Notes under the pieces: generated by a model
What the model was told of the DNA's origin: nothing
Database searches by the model: none
Seen by the model: the letters and a program-made list of their open reading frames with translations, nothing else
In this document: positions 8,895-17,410 of the stretch, piece by piece
How positions within the stretch are numbered: the first letter of the stretch is position 1
Layout: each line of letters begins with the position of its first letter
Program-made: the position numbers and the translations under genes
Assembly: GCF_006715055.1 (NCBI RefSeq)
Contig: NZ_VFMN01000001.1
Location: 1,798,001-1,862,000 of the forward strand
Length of the DNA: 64,000 nucleotides
Origin: Lapillicoccus jejuensis
GTDB taxonomy: Bacteria; Actinomycetota; Actinomycetes; Actinomycetales; Dermatophilaceae
Reading direction: 5' to 3'

Positions 8895-10840
8895 TGGCGG
8901 TCCACCACCACGGATCCGCGCCGACCGCCGGCGCCGCCCCGGGGACCGCCCGGGTCGCGCTCGTCGGCAGCCCCAACTCGGGCAAGACGACGCTCTTCAA
9001 CGCGCTGACCGGTCTGCGGGCCAAGACCGGCAACTACCCCGGCGTCACCGTGGCCCGCTACGAGGGCGTGGCCAAGGTCGGCGACCGGGACGTCGTCGTC
9101 GAGGACCTGCCCGGCACGTACAGCCTCGACCCGATCAGCCCCGACGAACGCGTCGTCTCCGACGTCCTCGACCTCGAGCACACCGGCACCGCCACGCCCG
9201 ACGCCCTCGTCGTCACCCTCGACGCGACGACCCTGCGGCGCAGCCTCGGCCTGCTCGCGCAGGTCCTCGCCGCGGAGCTGCCCGCCTGCGTCGTCCTCAC
9301 CTTCCACGACGAGCTGACCCGGCGGCAGGGCGCGCTCGACGTCGCCGCCCTCTCCCGCGCTCTCGGCGTCCCGGTCGTCACGGTGGTCGCCGGCCGCCGC
9401 CGCGACCTCGGCGCGCTGCGGGCGCTGCTGGCCGACCCGAGCGCCTGGGACGTGCCCGTCGTGCCGCCGCCCACCCACCCGCGCGAGGTCACCGCCTGGA
9501 TCTCGTCGGTCCTCGACGCCGCCGGCTACCGCGCCCCCGTCGTCGACGCCCGCACCCGCCGCGTCGACGCCGTCCTGCTCCACCCGGTGTGGGGCACCCT
9601 CGTCTTCTTCGTGACGATGTTCGCCTTCTTCCAGGTGATCTTCACCGTCGCCGCCTACCCGCAGGGCTGGATCGAGGACCTCTTCGGCTGGCTCGGCGGC
9701 CTCGTCGACGCGCACGTCGGCATCCCGTGGCTGTCGAGCTTCCTGTCCGACGCCGTGCTCGGGGGCGTCGGGGGCGTCCTCGTCTTCCTCCCGCAGATCG
9801 CCCTGCTCTTCGTCCTCATCTCGCTGCTCGAGGGCGTCGGCTACATGGCCCGCGCCGCCTTCCTCATGGACCGGGTGATGTCGAAGGCGGGTCTCGAGGG
9901 CCGCGCGTTCGTCGCGCTGCTCTCCTCGCTGGCCTGCGCGATCCCCGGGATCATGGCGACCCGGACACTGCCGTCGGCGCGCGACCGGATCGCGACGATG
10001 ATGGGCGCGCCGCTGATGACGTGCTCGGCGCGGCTACCGGTCTACGTCCTGCTCATCGGGCTGCTCGTCCCGTCCAGCACGAGGGTCGGCCCGTTCGGTG
10101 CGCAGGGCCTGATCATGTTCGCGCTCTACCTGCTCGGCGCGGTCTCGGCGATGCTCGCGGCCTGGGCCTTCTCGCGGCTCGGGCGCAGCACGGGCCCGCT
10201 GCTGCCGTTCTACATGGAGATGCCCCCCTACCGGCTGCCCTCGCTGCGCTCGATCGGCCTCGCGGTGTACGACGCCTGCGCCGCCTTCGTGCGCAAGGTC
10301 GCCCGGATCATCCTCGTCACGACCGTCATCCTGTGGCTGCTGCTCAACCTCCCCATGCGGACCGACGCCGACCTGCGCGCCGCCGGCGTCGACACCGGCG
10401 ACAGCGGCGCCGCGTCGTCGTACGTCATCGACCACTCGTACGGCGCCGCGGTCGGCCGCTTCGTCGAGCCGGTCTTCGAGCCGCTCGGCTTCGACTGGCG
10501 GATCAACGTCGGCGTCCTCGCCTCGCTGTCGGCGCGCGAGACGTTCGTCGCGACGCTCGGCCAGGTCGCCGCCGCCGACGACCCCGAGAACCCGTCGGCG
10601 GCGCTGGAGAAGATGACGGTCCAGGAGGGCCCGCGCGCCGGCGAGAAGCTCTTCACGCCCGCCGTCCTCGCCTCGCTGCTCGTCTTCTTCCTCTACGCCC
10701 TGCAGTGCATGTCGACCGTCGGGATGCTGCGCCGCGAGAGCGGGTCGTGGAAGTGGCCGGCGATCGCCTTCGGCTACCTCTTCGTCACCGCGTGGGTCAT
10801 GGCCTGGCTCGCCGGGACGGTCGTCGGAGCGCTCACGTGA
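8894..10840 (+). CDS. feoB: Ferrous iron transporter FeoB
   Basis: 648 residues. An N-terminal G-protein domain with G1 GSPNSGKT (25-32), G3 DLPG (71-74) and the switch sequence NYPGVTVARYEG is followed by a spacer and a polytopic membrane part with two Gate repeats. The conserved core reads GRAFVALLSSLACAIPGIMA then TRTLPSARDR and MTCSARLPVYVL, which includes the Cys residues lining the pathway. The usual G4 motif NxxD reads TFHD (136-139), so the guanine-recognising Asn is a Thr. It starts at ATG 8894 within the feoA stop and overlaps the next gene (GTGA). It imports Fe2+ across the inner membrane. Confidence 0.95.
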   Translation: MAVHHHGSAPTAGAAPGTARVALVGSPNSGKTTLFNALTGLRAKTGNYPGVTVARYEGVAKVGDRDVVVEDLPGTYSLDPISPDERVVSDVLDLEHTGTATPDALVVTLDATTLRRSLGLLAQVLAAELPACVVLTFHDELTRRQGALDVAALSRALGVPVVTVVAGRRRDLGALRALLADPSAWDVPVVPPPTHPREVTAWISSVLDAAGYRAPVVDARTRRVDAVLLHPVWGTLVFFVTMFAFFQVIFTVAAYPQGWIEDLFGWLGGLVDAHVGIPWLSSFLSDAVLGGVGGVLVFLPQIALLFVLISLLEGVGYMARAAFLMDRVMSKAGLEGRAFVALLSSLACAIPGIMATRTLPSARDRIATMMGAPLMTCSARLPVYVLLIGLLVPSSTRVGPFGAQGLIMFALYLLGAVSAMLAAWAFSRLGRSTGPLLPFYMEMPPYRLPSLRSIGLAVYDACAAFVRKVARIILVTTVILWLLLNLPMRTDADLRAAGVDTGDSGAASSYVIDHSYGAAVGRFVEPVFEPLGFDWRINVGVLASLSARETFVATLGQVAAADDPENPSAALEKMTVQEGPRAGEKLFTPAVLASLLVFFLYALQCMSTVGMLRRESGSWKWPAIAFGYLFVTAWVMAWLAGTVVGALT

Positions 10841-11445
10841 GCGGCGCCGACGAGCTCGTCCCCCTCCACCCGGAGCCGGTCGACGGCGAGCCGACCCGGC
10901 TGCGCTGGGTCGCGCCGGCCGAGCGGATGGCGGCGCTCGGCTTCGTCGGCGCGCCCGCGCAGGTGCCCGACGACCTCGCCCCGCTGCTCGCCGACGGCAC
11001 CCTCGAGGACGTCACCGTCACCCCGACCGCCGTGGTGGCCGCGCTCGCCCCGGGCCGCTCGTGGCGCACCGAGGGTGCCCGCGTCCGCTCCGCCCTCCAG
11101 GCCGCGCTCGCCGACCCGTCCGGATGGCGCGCCCCCGCCGGGGCGGACCCCGACGACGCCCTGCGGATGGCGGTCGACGAGGTCATCGCCGGCGAGGTCG
11201 GCGACTACGTCCGCTCGCACGGCGGTGAGCTCACGCTGCTGTCCGCGCACGACGACCGCGTCGAGGTCTCGATGACCGGCACCTGCGGGCACTGCCCGGC
11301 CGCCGACGACACCCTCACCACCCGCGTGGAGACGGCGCTGCGGGCGCGCTACCCCGCGCTGCGCGAGGTCGTCGCCCGGGTCGGCGTCGACGCCGTCCCG
11401 GCCGGCAGGCGCCGCCTGCCGCTCCTCCCGCTGCGCCGTCCCTGA
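10837..11445 (+). CDS. NifU C-terminal-domain protein coupled to feoB
   Basis: 202 residues. The C-terminal half is a NifU/Nfu-type Fe-S scaffold domain: EVGDYVRSHGGELTLLSAHD, then VEVSMTGTCGHCPAADDTL with the CxxC pair, then VETALRARYPAL. The N-terminal 100 residues are unrecognised. It starts at GTG within the feoB stop (GTGA), so it is translationally coupled. No FeoC gene is present. The protein could take incoming iron, or report iron status through a cluster; this is inferred from position. A 17-bp perfect hairpin follows immediately. Confidence 0.8.
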   Translation: MSGADELVPLHPEPVDGEPTRLRWVAPAERMAALGFVGAPAQVPDDLAPLLADGTLEDVTVTPTAVVAALAPGRSWRTEGARVRSALQAALADPSGWRAPAGADPDDALRMAVDEVIAGEVGDYVRSHGGELTLLSAHDDRVEVSMTGTCGHCPAADDTLTTRVETALRARYPALREVVARVGVDAVPAGRRRLPLLPLRRP

Positions 11446-11453
11446 CGAGCACA

Positions 11454-11497
11454 GCGTCCGCAGCGGTGGGCCACCGGTGCCCCACCGCTGCGGACGC
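11454..11497. terminator. Perfect 17-bp hairpin, bidirectional terminator
   Basis: Arms 11454-11470 and 11481-11497 are perfectly complementary (GCGTCCGCAGCGGTGGG on the left) with a 10-base loop. There is no U-run, as is common in high-GC actinobacteria. It lies between the feo operon and the converging dehydrogenase gene, so it can serve both. Confidence 0.8.
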
Positions 11498-11498
11498 G

Positions 11499-12767
11499 TC
11501 AGGAGACGGACACCACGAGCAGCCGGTCGTCGCCCGAGCGGGGCGTCGACCGACCGTCGGTGTTCGACGTCGTGACGAGCAGCGTCCGGTCGTCGAGGGC
11601 GAGCACGCTGCGCAGCCGGCCGTACGTCCCGGTGAGGAACGCCTGCGGAGCGGCGACGACCCGGGTCCCGTCGAGCGGGATCCGCCACAGCCGCCGACCC
11701 TTGAGCGCGGCCATCCACACGCAGCCCGCCGCCCACGCGATCCCGCTCGGCGAGTCCTCCTCCGTGCCCCACTGCGCGACCGGCGAGGTGTAACCGGCCA
11801 CGGAGGTGCGCCCCTGCGTCGCCGGCCACCCGTAGTTCGCGCCGCGCTGGACCAGGTTGAGCTCGTCGAACGCCTTGTCGCCGAACTCCGAGGCCCACAG
11901 CCGCCCGGCCGGGTCCCACGCCAGCCCCTGGACGTTGCGGTGCCCGTAGCTGAACACGAGCGACCCGAACGGGTTCCCCGCCGCGGGCCGCCCCTGCGAC
12001 GTCATCCGCAGGATCTTCCCGCCGAGGCTGCCGCGGTCCTGCGCGAGCGACGGCGTCCCGGCCTCCCCGGTGGTCGCCCACAGCGTCCCGGCCGCGTCGA
12101 ACCCGAGCCGGCCGCCGTTGTGGTGCAGCCCGTGCGGGATCCCGTCGACGAGCACCCGGGGCGCCGAGAGCTGCTGTCCCGCAGGCCTGCTCGCGTCGAG
12201 GGTGAGGACGACGACCCGGTTGTCGCTCGCGGTCGAGTGGTACGCCCAGACCCGCCGGTCCTGCCCGTACGACGCCCCGACGGCCAGCCCCAGCAGCCCG
12301 CCCTCCCCGCCGCTGCGGCCGTTCGACACGACCCCGGGGACCGTGCCGACGAGGCTCGCGCGCCCGGTGGTCACGTCGACGCGGTGCACCTGGGCGGTGT
12401 CGCGGGAGGAGACGAGGACCGATCCGTCGGGCAGCCGCGCCAGCCCCCACGGCACGTTCAGCCCGGTCGTCAGCGTCCGGGTCACGGTCGCCGACCCGGT
12501 CGCCGACCCCGCCCGCAGCCCGCCCGCCGACGTGCTCGCCGTCGGCGTCGAGGACGTCGCGGATGCCGAGGACGTCGAGGACGGGGAGGACGCGGAGGAC
12601 GACGAGGGCGCGGCGCTCGTCGTGCTCGGCGACGCCGTACGGGAGGAGGTGGGGACGCCCGACGACGTCGCGCCGGCCGAGCCCGGGGACGAGGAGCAGC
12701 CGGCCAGGCCGGCGACCGAGCCCACCCCGGCGAGCAGCAGCGTGCGGCGGGTGACCGGGCGTGCCAT
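11499..12767 (-). CDS. PQQ-dependent sugar dehydrogenase-like lipoprotein
   Basis: 422 residues. The N-terminus MARPVTRRTLLLAGVGSVAG then LAGC is a lipoprotein signal with lipidated Cys24; a Ser/Thr/Ala-rich linker runs to about residue 85. The remainder is the glucose/sorbosone dehydrogenase beta-propeller: GLNVPWGLARLPDGSVLVSS, GEGGLLGLAV, NGGRLGFDAAGTLWATTGEA, SLGGKILRM, NPFGSLVFSYGHRNVQGLAW and GANYGWP. It would act outside the membrane on a sugar using PQQ or a related cofactor; the substrate is unknown. Single gene, converging on the feo terminator. Confidence 0.88.
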   Translation of the reverse strand: MARPVTRRTLLLAGVGSVAGLAGCSSSPGSAGATSSGVPTSSRTASPSTTSAAPSSSSASSPSSTSSASATSSTPTASTSAGGLRAGSATGSATVTRTLTTGLNVPWGLARLPDGSVLVSSRDTAQVHRVDVTTGRASLVGTVPGVVSNGRSGGEGGLLGLAVGASYGQDRRVWAYHSTASDNRVVVLTLDASRPAGQQLSAPRVLVDGIPHGLHHNGGRLGFDAAGTLWATTGEAGTPSLAQDRGSLGGKILRMTSQGRPAAGNPFGSLVFSYGHRNVQGLAWDPAGRLWASEFGDKAFDELNLVQRGANYGWPATQGRTSVAGYTSPVAQWGTEEDSPSGIAWAAGCVWMAALKGRRLWRIPLDGTRVVAAPQAFLTGTYGRLRSVLALDDRTLLVTTSNTDGRSTPRSGDDRLLVVSVS

Positions 12768-12833
12768 CGCCCGACGGTAACCCGCGCGGCTGTGCCGCCC
12801 CACCGCCACGTCGGCCGGGTCTAGCGTCGCTCC

Positions 12834-13193
12834 ATGAGCGACGACCTCCTCGACCCGTCCGTCCCGCCCAGCGGCCCCGGCTGCGTGGAGTGCACCGCGG
12901 AGGGTGGGTGGTGGTTCCACCTGCGCCGGTGCGCGGCCTGCGGCCACGTCGGCTGCTGCGACTCCTCCCTGGGCCGGCACGCGAGCGCGCACTGGCGCGA
13001 GACCGGGCACCCGCTCATGCAGAGCTACGAGCCCGGCGAGGACTGGTTCTGGGACTTCCGCGACGACCAGGCGTACGACGGCCCGCAGCTGGCCGCGCCG
13101 ACCAGCCACCCCGACGACCAGCCCGTCCCGGGTCCCGCCGGGGCCGTGCCGCACGACTGGCAGGAGGAGCTCTCCGCGGCGCAGGGCGGCTGA
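12834..13193 (+). CDS. UBP-type zinc finger protein
   Basis: 119 residues. A zinc finger of the UBP type spans about residues 17-72: CVEC, then LRRCAACGHVGCCDSS, then HASAHWRETGHP, giving the Cys/His ligands expected. In eukaryotes this fold reads ubiquitin C-termini; in actinobacteria small stand-alone versions are common and their function is not established. Likely cytoplasmic. It is divergent from the dehydrogenase gene. Confidence 0.85.
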   Translation: MSDDLLDPSVPPSGPGCVECTAEGGWWFHLRRCAACGHVGCCDSSLGRHASAHWRETGHPLMQSYEPGEDWFWDFRDDQAYDGPQLAAPTSHPDDQPVPGPAGAVPHDWQEELSAAQGG

Positions 13194-13220
13194 CGATCCT
13201 TCACCCGCTCGCGGCGCGTG

Positions 13221-13258
13221 CTAACTTTGCTCACTGAATCCCTCAGTTGCTTAGTTAG
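13221..13258. promoter_or_regulatory. Nested inverted repeat upstream of the MMPL gene
   Basis: This AT-richer patch has two nearly concentric inverted repeats: CTAACT (13221-13226) with AGTTAG (13253-13258), and ACTGA (13233-13237) with TCAGT (13243-13247). It ends 24 bp before the MMPL start, where an operator or promoter is expected. AGTTGCTT (13245-13252) also occurs in the MarR operator at 39025-39032. Confidence 0.45.
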
Positions 13259-13282
13259 TTGTCGAATCTCCAGGAGTTTTCC

Positions 13283-15364
13283 GTGAGCACCGTCCGCCGG
13301 ATCCTCGTCCACCGGGCCAGCTTCGTCATCGGCCTGCTGCTGCTCGTGCTCGGGGCGGCGGTGATCGCCGGCGTCGGTCAGGCCCAGCGCACGCCCGGGG
13401 TGACCGACGCGCTGCCCGCCGGCTACGACAGCACCAAGGCCGCCCAGGTGCTCGACACCCTCCCCCAGCAGGAGGGCTCGACCGCCCTCGTCCTCGTCAC
13501 CCGCACCGACGACGGACGCCTCACCGACGACCAGGTGCAGCAGGTGCGCACCGCCCTCGGCGGCCTCGACGTCCAGGACGTCACCGCGCCGCGGAGCCCG
13601 CAGGCGGTCGTCACCAGCGACGACGGCACCGCCGCCCTCGCGGTGCTGCCCGTCGCCACCATCGACGCGAGCTCGACGGCCACGGCCGTCAAGGCGCTGC
13701 GTTCCCAGCTCACCCGGGACGTCCCCGACGGCCTGCGGGCGCAGGTGACCGGCCCGGCCGGCATCCAGGCCGACCTCGCCGCGGTCTTCGACGGCGCGGA
13801 CGTGCGGCTGCTCGCCGTGACCGCCTCCGTCGTCGCGCTGCTGCTCATCATCACCTACCGCAGCCCCGTCCTGTGGGTCGTGCCGCTCGCCGTGGTCGGC
13901 ATCGCCGACCAGGTCGCCGCCGTCGCCGCGACCCGGGTGCTCGCCGCCCTCGGCGTCCCGTGGGACGAGTCGACGACCGGCATCCTCTCCGTCCTCGTCT
14001 TCGGCGCCGGCACCAACTACGCGCTCCTGCTCATCTCCCGCTACCGCGACGAGCTGCGCACCCACGAGAGCCGGTACGACGCCATGCGGGTCGCCCTGCG
14101 CCGCGCGGCCGAGGCGGTGCTCGCCAGCGCGTCGACGGTCGTCGTCGGCGTCCTGTGCCTCGCGCTGTCGGTCATCCCGACCACCCGCGCCCTCGGCATC
14201 GCCAGCGCCGTGGGCGTCGTCGTCGCCCTCGTCTTCGTCCTCGTCGCCCTGCCCGGGCTGCTCGTCGCCTGCGGCCGCTGGGTCTTCTGGCCCAAGGTGC
14301 CCCGCGTCGGCAGCACCGTCCTCACCGAGGGCCACTCGGTGTGGCGCCGCGTCGGCGACGGCGTGGCCCGGCGCCCGTCGGTCTTCGCCGCCGGGGTGGT
14401 CGTCGTGCTCGCGGCCCTCGCCGTCGGTCTCGGCTTCACCCGGCTCGGCCTGCCCACGGCCGAGCAGTTCCTGAGCAAGCCCGAGGCGATCTCGGCCGCC
14501 GACCGCCTGGCCAGGTCGTTCCCGGCCGGGTCGACCGAGCCGGCCACCGTCGTCACCCGCGACGCCGCCGCCGCGACCAGCGCCCTGCAGAAGGTGGACG
14601 GCGTCGGCCGGGTCGCCGCCGGCGCGAGCGGTGACGGCTGGAGCGAGCTGAGCGTCGTCCTCGACGACGCCCCGGACTCCGCCGCCGCCCGGGCGACCGT
14701 GGAGCGGATGCGCGCGGCGCTGGCCGGCGGACCGACGTCGTACGTCGGGGGCGCGACGGCGCAGGCCGTCGACCTGTCCGCCGGCTCCACCCGGGACCGG
14801 CTCGTCGTCATCCCGCTCGTCCTCGTGCTGGTGCTCGGGGCGCTCGTGCTGCTGCTGCGCTCGCTCGTCGCGCCGGTGCTGCTGGTCGCGACGGTGGTCG
14901 GCACCTACCTCGCCTCGCTCGGCGCGAGCTGGTGGATCTTCACCGAGGTGTTCGGCTTCAGCGCCCTCGACGAGGGGACGCCGCTGCTGGCCTTCCTCTT
15001 CCTCGTCGCCCTCGGCGTCGACTACAACATCTTCCTCGTCACGCGGGCCCGCGAGGAGGCCGCGACCCACGGGCCCCGCGAGGGCATGCTGCGGGCGCTG
15101 GCCGCCACCGGTGGCGTCATCACCAGCGCCGGCATCCTGCTCGCCGCCGTGTTCGCCGTGCTCGGGGTGCTGCCGCTCGTCGTCCTGGCCCAGCTCGGCA
15201 CGGTCATCTGCCTCGGTGTCCTGCTCGACACGCTGCTCGTGCGGACGGTCCTCGTGCCGTCGCTCGGGCTCGTCCTCGGCGACCGGTTCTGGTGGCCCCG
15301 GCGGGTCGGTCCCGGCGACGGGGTCCCCGCCGAGGAGACGGCCCGGGTGCCGGCAGGCGTGTGA
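13283..15364 (+). CDS. MMPL/RND-family membrane transporter
   Basis: 693 residues. It has the duplicated MMPL layout: TM1 near residues 10-30, an extracytoplasmic domain of about 150 residues, a five-helix block (LLAVTASVVALLLIITYRSP to about residue 340), TM7 (FAAGVVVVLAALAVGLGF), a second outer domain, then the final helix block with FLVALGVDYNIFLVTRAREE. It is likely a proton-driven exporter of lipids or hydrophobic compounds. Starts at GTG 13283 with CAGGAG spaced correctly; the in-frame TTG at 13259 has no ribosome site. No partner gene is adjacent. Confidence 0.9.
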   Translation: MSTVRRILVHRASFVIGLLLLVLGAAVIAGVGQAQRTPGVTDALPAGYDSTKAAQVLDTLPQQEGSTALVLVTRTDDGRLTDDQVQQVRTALGGLDVQDVTAPRSPQAVVTSDDGTAALAVLPVATIDASSTATAVKALRSQLTRDVPDGLRAQVTGPAGIQADLAAVFDGADVRLLAVTASVVALLLIITYRSPVLWVVPLAVVGIADQVAAVAATRVLAALGVPWDESTTGILSVLVFGAGTNYALLLISRYRDELRTHESRYDAMRVALRRAAEAVLASASTVVVGVLCLALSVIPTTRALGIASAVGVVVALVFVLVALPGLLVACGRWVFWPKVPRVGSTVLTEGHSVWRRVGDGVARRPSVFAAGVVVVLAALAVGLGFTRLGLPTAEQFLSKPEAISAADRLARSFPAGSTEPATVVTRDAAAATSALQKVDGVGRVAAGASGDGWSELSVVLDDAPDSAAARATVERMRAALAGGPTSYVGGATAQAVDLSAGSTRDRLVVIPLVLVLVLGALVLLLRSLVAPVLLVATVVGTYLASLGASWWIFTEVFGFSALDEGTPLLAFLFLVALGVDYNIFLVTRAREEAATHGPREGMLRALAATGGVITSAGILLAAVFAVLGVLPLVVLAQLGTVICLGVLLDTLLVRTVLVPSLGLVLGDRFWWPRRVGPGDGVPAEETARVPAGV

Positions 15365-15384
15365 AGCGCGACCGCCCGGCGCGC

Positions 15385-16209
15385 TCAGGCGCCCGGCGGG
15401 ACGTCCACGGCGGCCGCGGCGGCGAGCTGCTGCTCGTACCGGCCGAGCCAGGCCGTCGCGGCGGCGTACGTCGCCTGGTCGGCGGTCGCGCCCTCCGCGG
15501 TGACCGACACCTGCGCGTACTCGACCTGGCCGCCGCCCGCGTCGCGCAGGTAGCGCAGCGAGGCGTAGCTGCCGGGCGGGCTGAGCCGGGCGTCCATGAC
15601 CATCCGCGAGACCGCGGTCCCGTCCGGGGCCGTGCGCGCCTCGCACGGGGTGAAGGTCGCCCCCTTCTCGGTGAACCCGCGGCACAGGTCGGTCAGCCTC
15701 GCCGGGACGGAGGAGCGGGTGGCCTTGGCGGTGAACGCCGCCGGCAGCCCGTCCGCCGCCGCGGAGGCGGGGTCGAGGGTGAGGTCGCCGGCGGCGTCGG
15801 GTGCCCACCCGGCGCCGAGGATCGCCTGGAGCGACCCCGGTCGGGCGGTGCTCGAGGCCCCACCCGTGGCGGTCCCCGTCGCGGTCCCGGTCCCCGTGGC
15901 CCCGGTGGTCGCGCTGGGGCTCGGCGTCGTGCTCGTCGTGCTCGTCGCGCTCGCGGGCAGGGGGGCGGGCGCCGCGTCCGGCCGGGCCCACCCGGAGCCC
16001 AGCCCGACGACGGCGACGACGAGCAGGGCGGCGGCGCCGGCCCCGCCGGCGACCGCGCCGAGGCGGTGGCGGCGGGCCGAGCGTCGCGAGCGGTGCAGCA
16101 GGGCGTCGACGTCGACGCTCGCGGGGGCACCGCGCCCGGCGTCGCGCAGCAGCTCGACGACCGCGAGGTCGCCGGGGTCGGGGAGCGGGTCGTGGCGGGT
16201 GGCGCTCAT
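15385..16209 (-). CDS. Single-pass membrane protein coupled to SigE-family sigma factor
   Basis: 274 residues. A short cytoplasmic N-terminus (VVELLRDAGRGAPASVDVDA, then LLHRSRRSARRHR) precedes one TM helix (GAVAGGAGAAALLVVAVVGL, about 50-70), a Thr/Ser-rich stretch and an extracytoplasmic domain of about 150 residues with two Cys. The ATG overlaps the sigma factor stop (ATGA). Such partners of SigE-family sigma factors are usually called anti-sigma factors or hypothetical proteins; no zinc motif is seen, so the regulatory role is inferred. Confidence 0.7.
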   Translation of the reverse strand: MSATRHDPLPDPGDLAVVELLRDAGRGAPASVDVDALLHRSRRSARRHRLGAVAGGAGAAALLVVAVVGLGSGWARPDAAPAPLPASATSTTSTTPSPSATTGATGTGTATGTATGGASSTARPGSLQAILGAGWAPDAAGDLTLDPASAAADGLPAAFTAKATRSSVPARLTDLCRGFTEKGATFTPCEARTAPDGTAVSRMVMDARLSPPGSYASLRYLRDAGGGQVEYAQVSVTAEGATADQATYAAATAWLGRYEQQLAAAAAVDVPPGA

Positions 16210-16757
16210 GGTCGGGCCTTTCCGGCCGGTCCCGCCGAGGGGGCGGGCAGGTGGGTGGGAGCGAGCCGGCCGCGCAGCGTGGCGAGCGCCTTGGCGGTCT
16301 GGCTCTTGACGGTCCCCTCGGCGACGCCGAGGGTGGCCGCGGTGGTGGCGACGTCGACGTCCTCGACGAAGCGCAGGACGACGACGGCGCGCTGGCCCGG
16401 GGGCAGGTCGCGCAGCGCGGTGAGGACGGCCTCGTCGCGCAGGCGGGAGGCCGGGTCCAGACCGCTGTCGGCGTCCTCGGGCAGCACCTCGCGGGCCGCC
16501 TCGTGACGCCGGTGCGGCCGGCGCAGCTCGCTGATGGCGGCGTTGACGACGGCGCGGCGGGCGTACGGGCCGGGGCCGTCCGCGTGCTCGACCTTGCTCC
16601 ACCGCCGGTAGAGGCCGACGAGCGCCGACTGGACGACGTCCTCGGCGGCGTGGTGGTCACCCAGCACGAGGTAGGCGGTGCGGCACAGCGACGGGTACGA
16701 CGCCGTCACGAACGCGGCGAACTGCGCGTCCTTGTCACGGTCGGCTCGTCCCCACAC
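16206..16757 (-). CDS. SigE-family RNA polymerase sigma factor
   Basis: 183 residues. It begins RDKDAQFAAFVTASYPSLCR then TAYLVLGDHHAAEDVVQSAL, the typical SigE-family region 2. Region 4 is LPPGQRAVVVLRFVEDVDVA then GVAEGTVKSQTAKALATLRG. I chose GTG 16757 because GAGGAGGGGG lies eight bases upstream; the longer in-frame extension reads as non-coding. It is translationally coupled to the membrane partner downstream. A 25-bp-arm palindrome lies in its upstream region and may mediate control. Confidence 0.9.
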   Translation of the reverse strand: MWGRADRDKDAQFAAFVTASYPSLCRTAYLVLGDHHAAEDVVQSALVGLYRRWSKVEHADGPGPYARRAVVNAAISELRRPHRRHEAAREVLPEDADSGLDPASRLRDEAVLTALRDLPPGQRAVVVLRFVEDVDVATTAATLGVAEGTVKSQTAKALATLRGRLAPTHLPAPSAGPAGKARP

Positions 16758-16885
16758 GGGTCGCGCCCCCCTCCTCGGGCCGGTGGCCCGCTCGTCCTGC
16801 CCTGTCGTCTCCTCGACGCGGCGCGCCGCCGCCGGGGTTGCCTCGGCCCCGCACCAGTCTGCGCGAGGCTGCGAACCGGGTGGAC

Positions 16886-16947
16886 TCGACGCAGCGTCAT
16901 GCCAGTTGACGCAGGGTGCACACCGCGTCAAGCGGTATGACGCTGCG
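16886..16947. promoter_or_regulatory. Long imperfect palindrome between sigma factor and tautomerase genes
   Basis: Arms 16886-16910 and 16923-16947 are 25 bp each and complementary at 22 positions, around a 12-base loop. The region contains five copies of TGACGC in either orientation (at 16892, 16905, 16923, 16936 and 16943) and one degenerate copy. It occupies most of the divergent intergenic space, so it looks like a multi-site operator or dyad rather than a terminator. Confidence 0.6.
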
Positions 16948-17017
16948 TCAAGTGGGGTATGCCTCCGGCGTCCGACCCCCACGGCGCCCGTACGGCGTCG
17001 CCCCGAAGGAGCCCGCG

Positions 17018-17410
17018 GTGCCGCTCGTCCACCTGCACGTCATCGAGGGCCGCCGCACGCCCGAGCAGCTGCGCGAGGTCGCCGACACCGTCCAGGACGT
17101 CATGCTCGCGCACTTCGCCGCCCCGCCGCGCGACCGCTACCAGCTGATCACCGAGCACAAGCCCGGCCAGATCATCGCCGAGGACACCGGTCTCGGGCTC
17201 GAGCGCACCGACGACGTCCTGGTCATCCAGGTCGTCCAGCAGGGTCGCGAGCTGGAGCAGAAGCAGGCGCTCTACCACCACCTCGCCGAGCAGCTCGAGC
17301 AGCGCACCGGCCTCGCCCCGAGCGACCTCATCGTCTCGGTCGTCGCGAACTCGCCGGAGGACTGGTCCTTCGGCGACGGCGTGGCGCAGTTCGTCGAGGG
17401 GCTGCTCTAG
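17018..17410 (+). CDS. Tautomerase-superfamily protein
   Basis: 130 residues. Start GTG 17018, with GAAGGAG 6 bases upstream, gives a mature N-terminal Pro (M-PLVHLHVIEGRRTPEQLRE), the catalytic proton carrier of this superfamily. The rest (RDRYQLITEHKPGQIIAED, VQQGRELEQKQALYHHLAEQ, DLIVSVVANSPEDWSFGDGV) matches the longer Tautomerase_2-type group. The substrate is not predictable. It diverges from the SigE-family operon across the palindrome. Confidence 0.88.
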   Translation: MPLVHLHVIEGRRTPEQLREVADTVQDVMLAHFAAPPRDRYQLITEHKPGQIIAEDTGLGLERTDDVLVIQVVQQGRELEQKQALYHHLAEQLEQRTGLAPSDLIVSVVANSPEDWSFGDGVAQFVEGLL

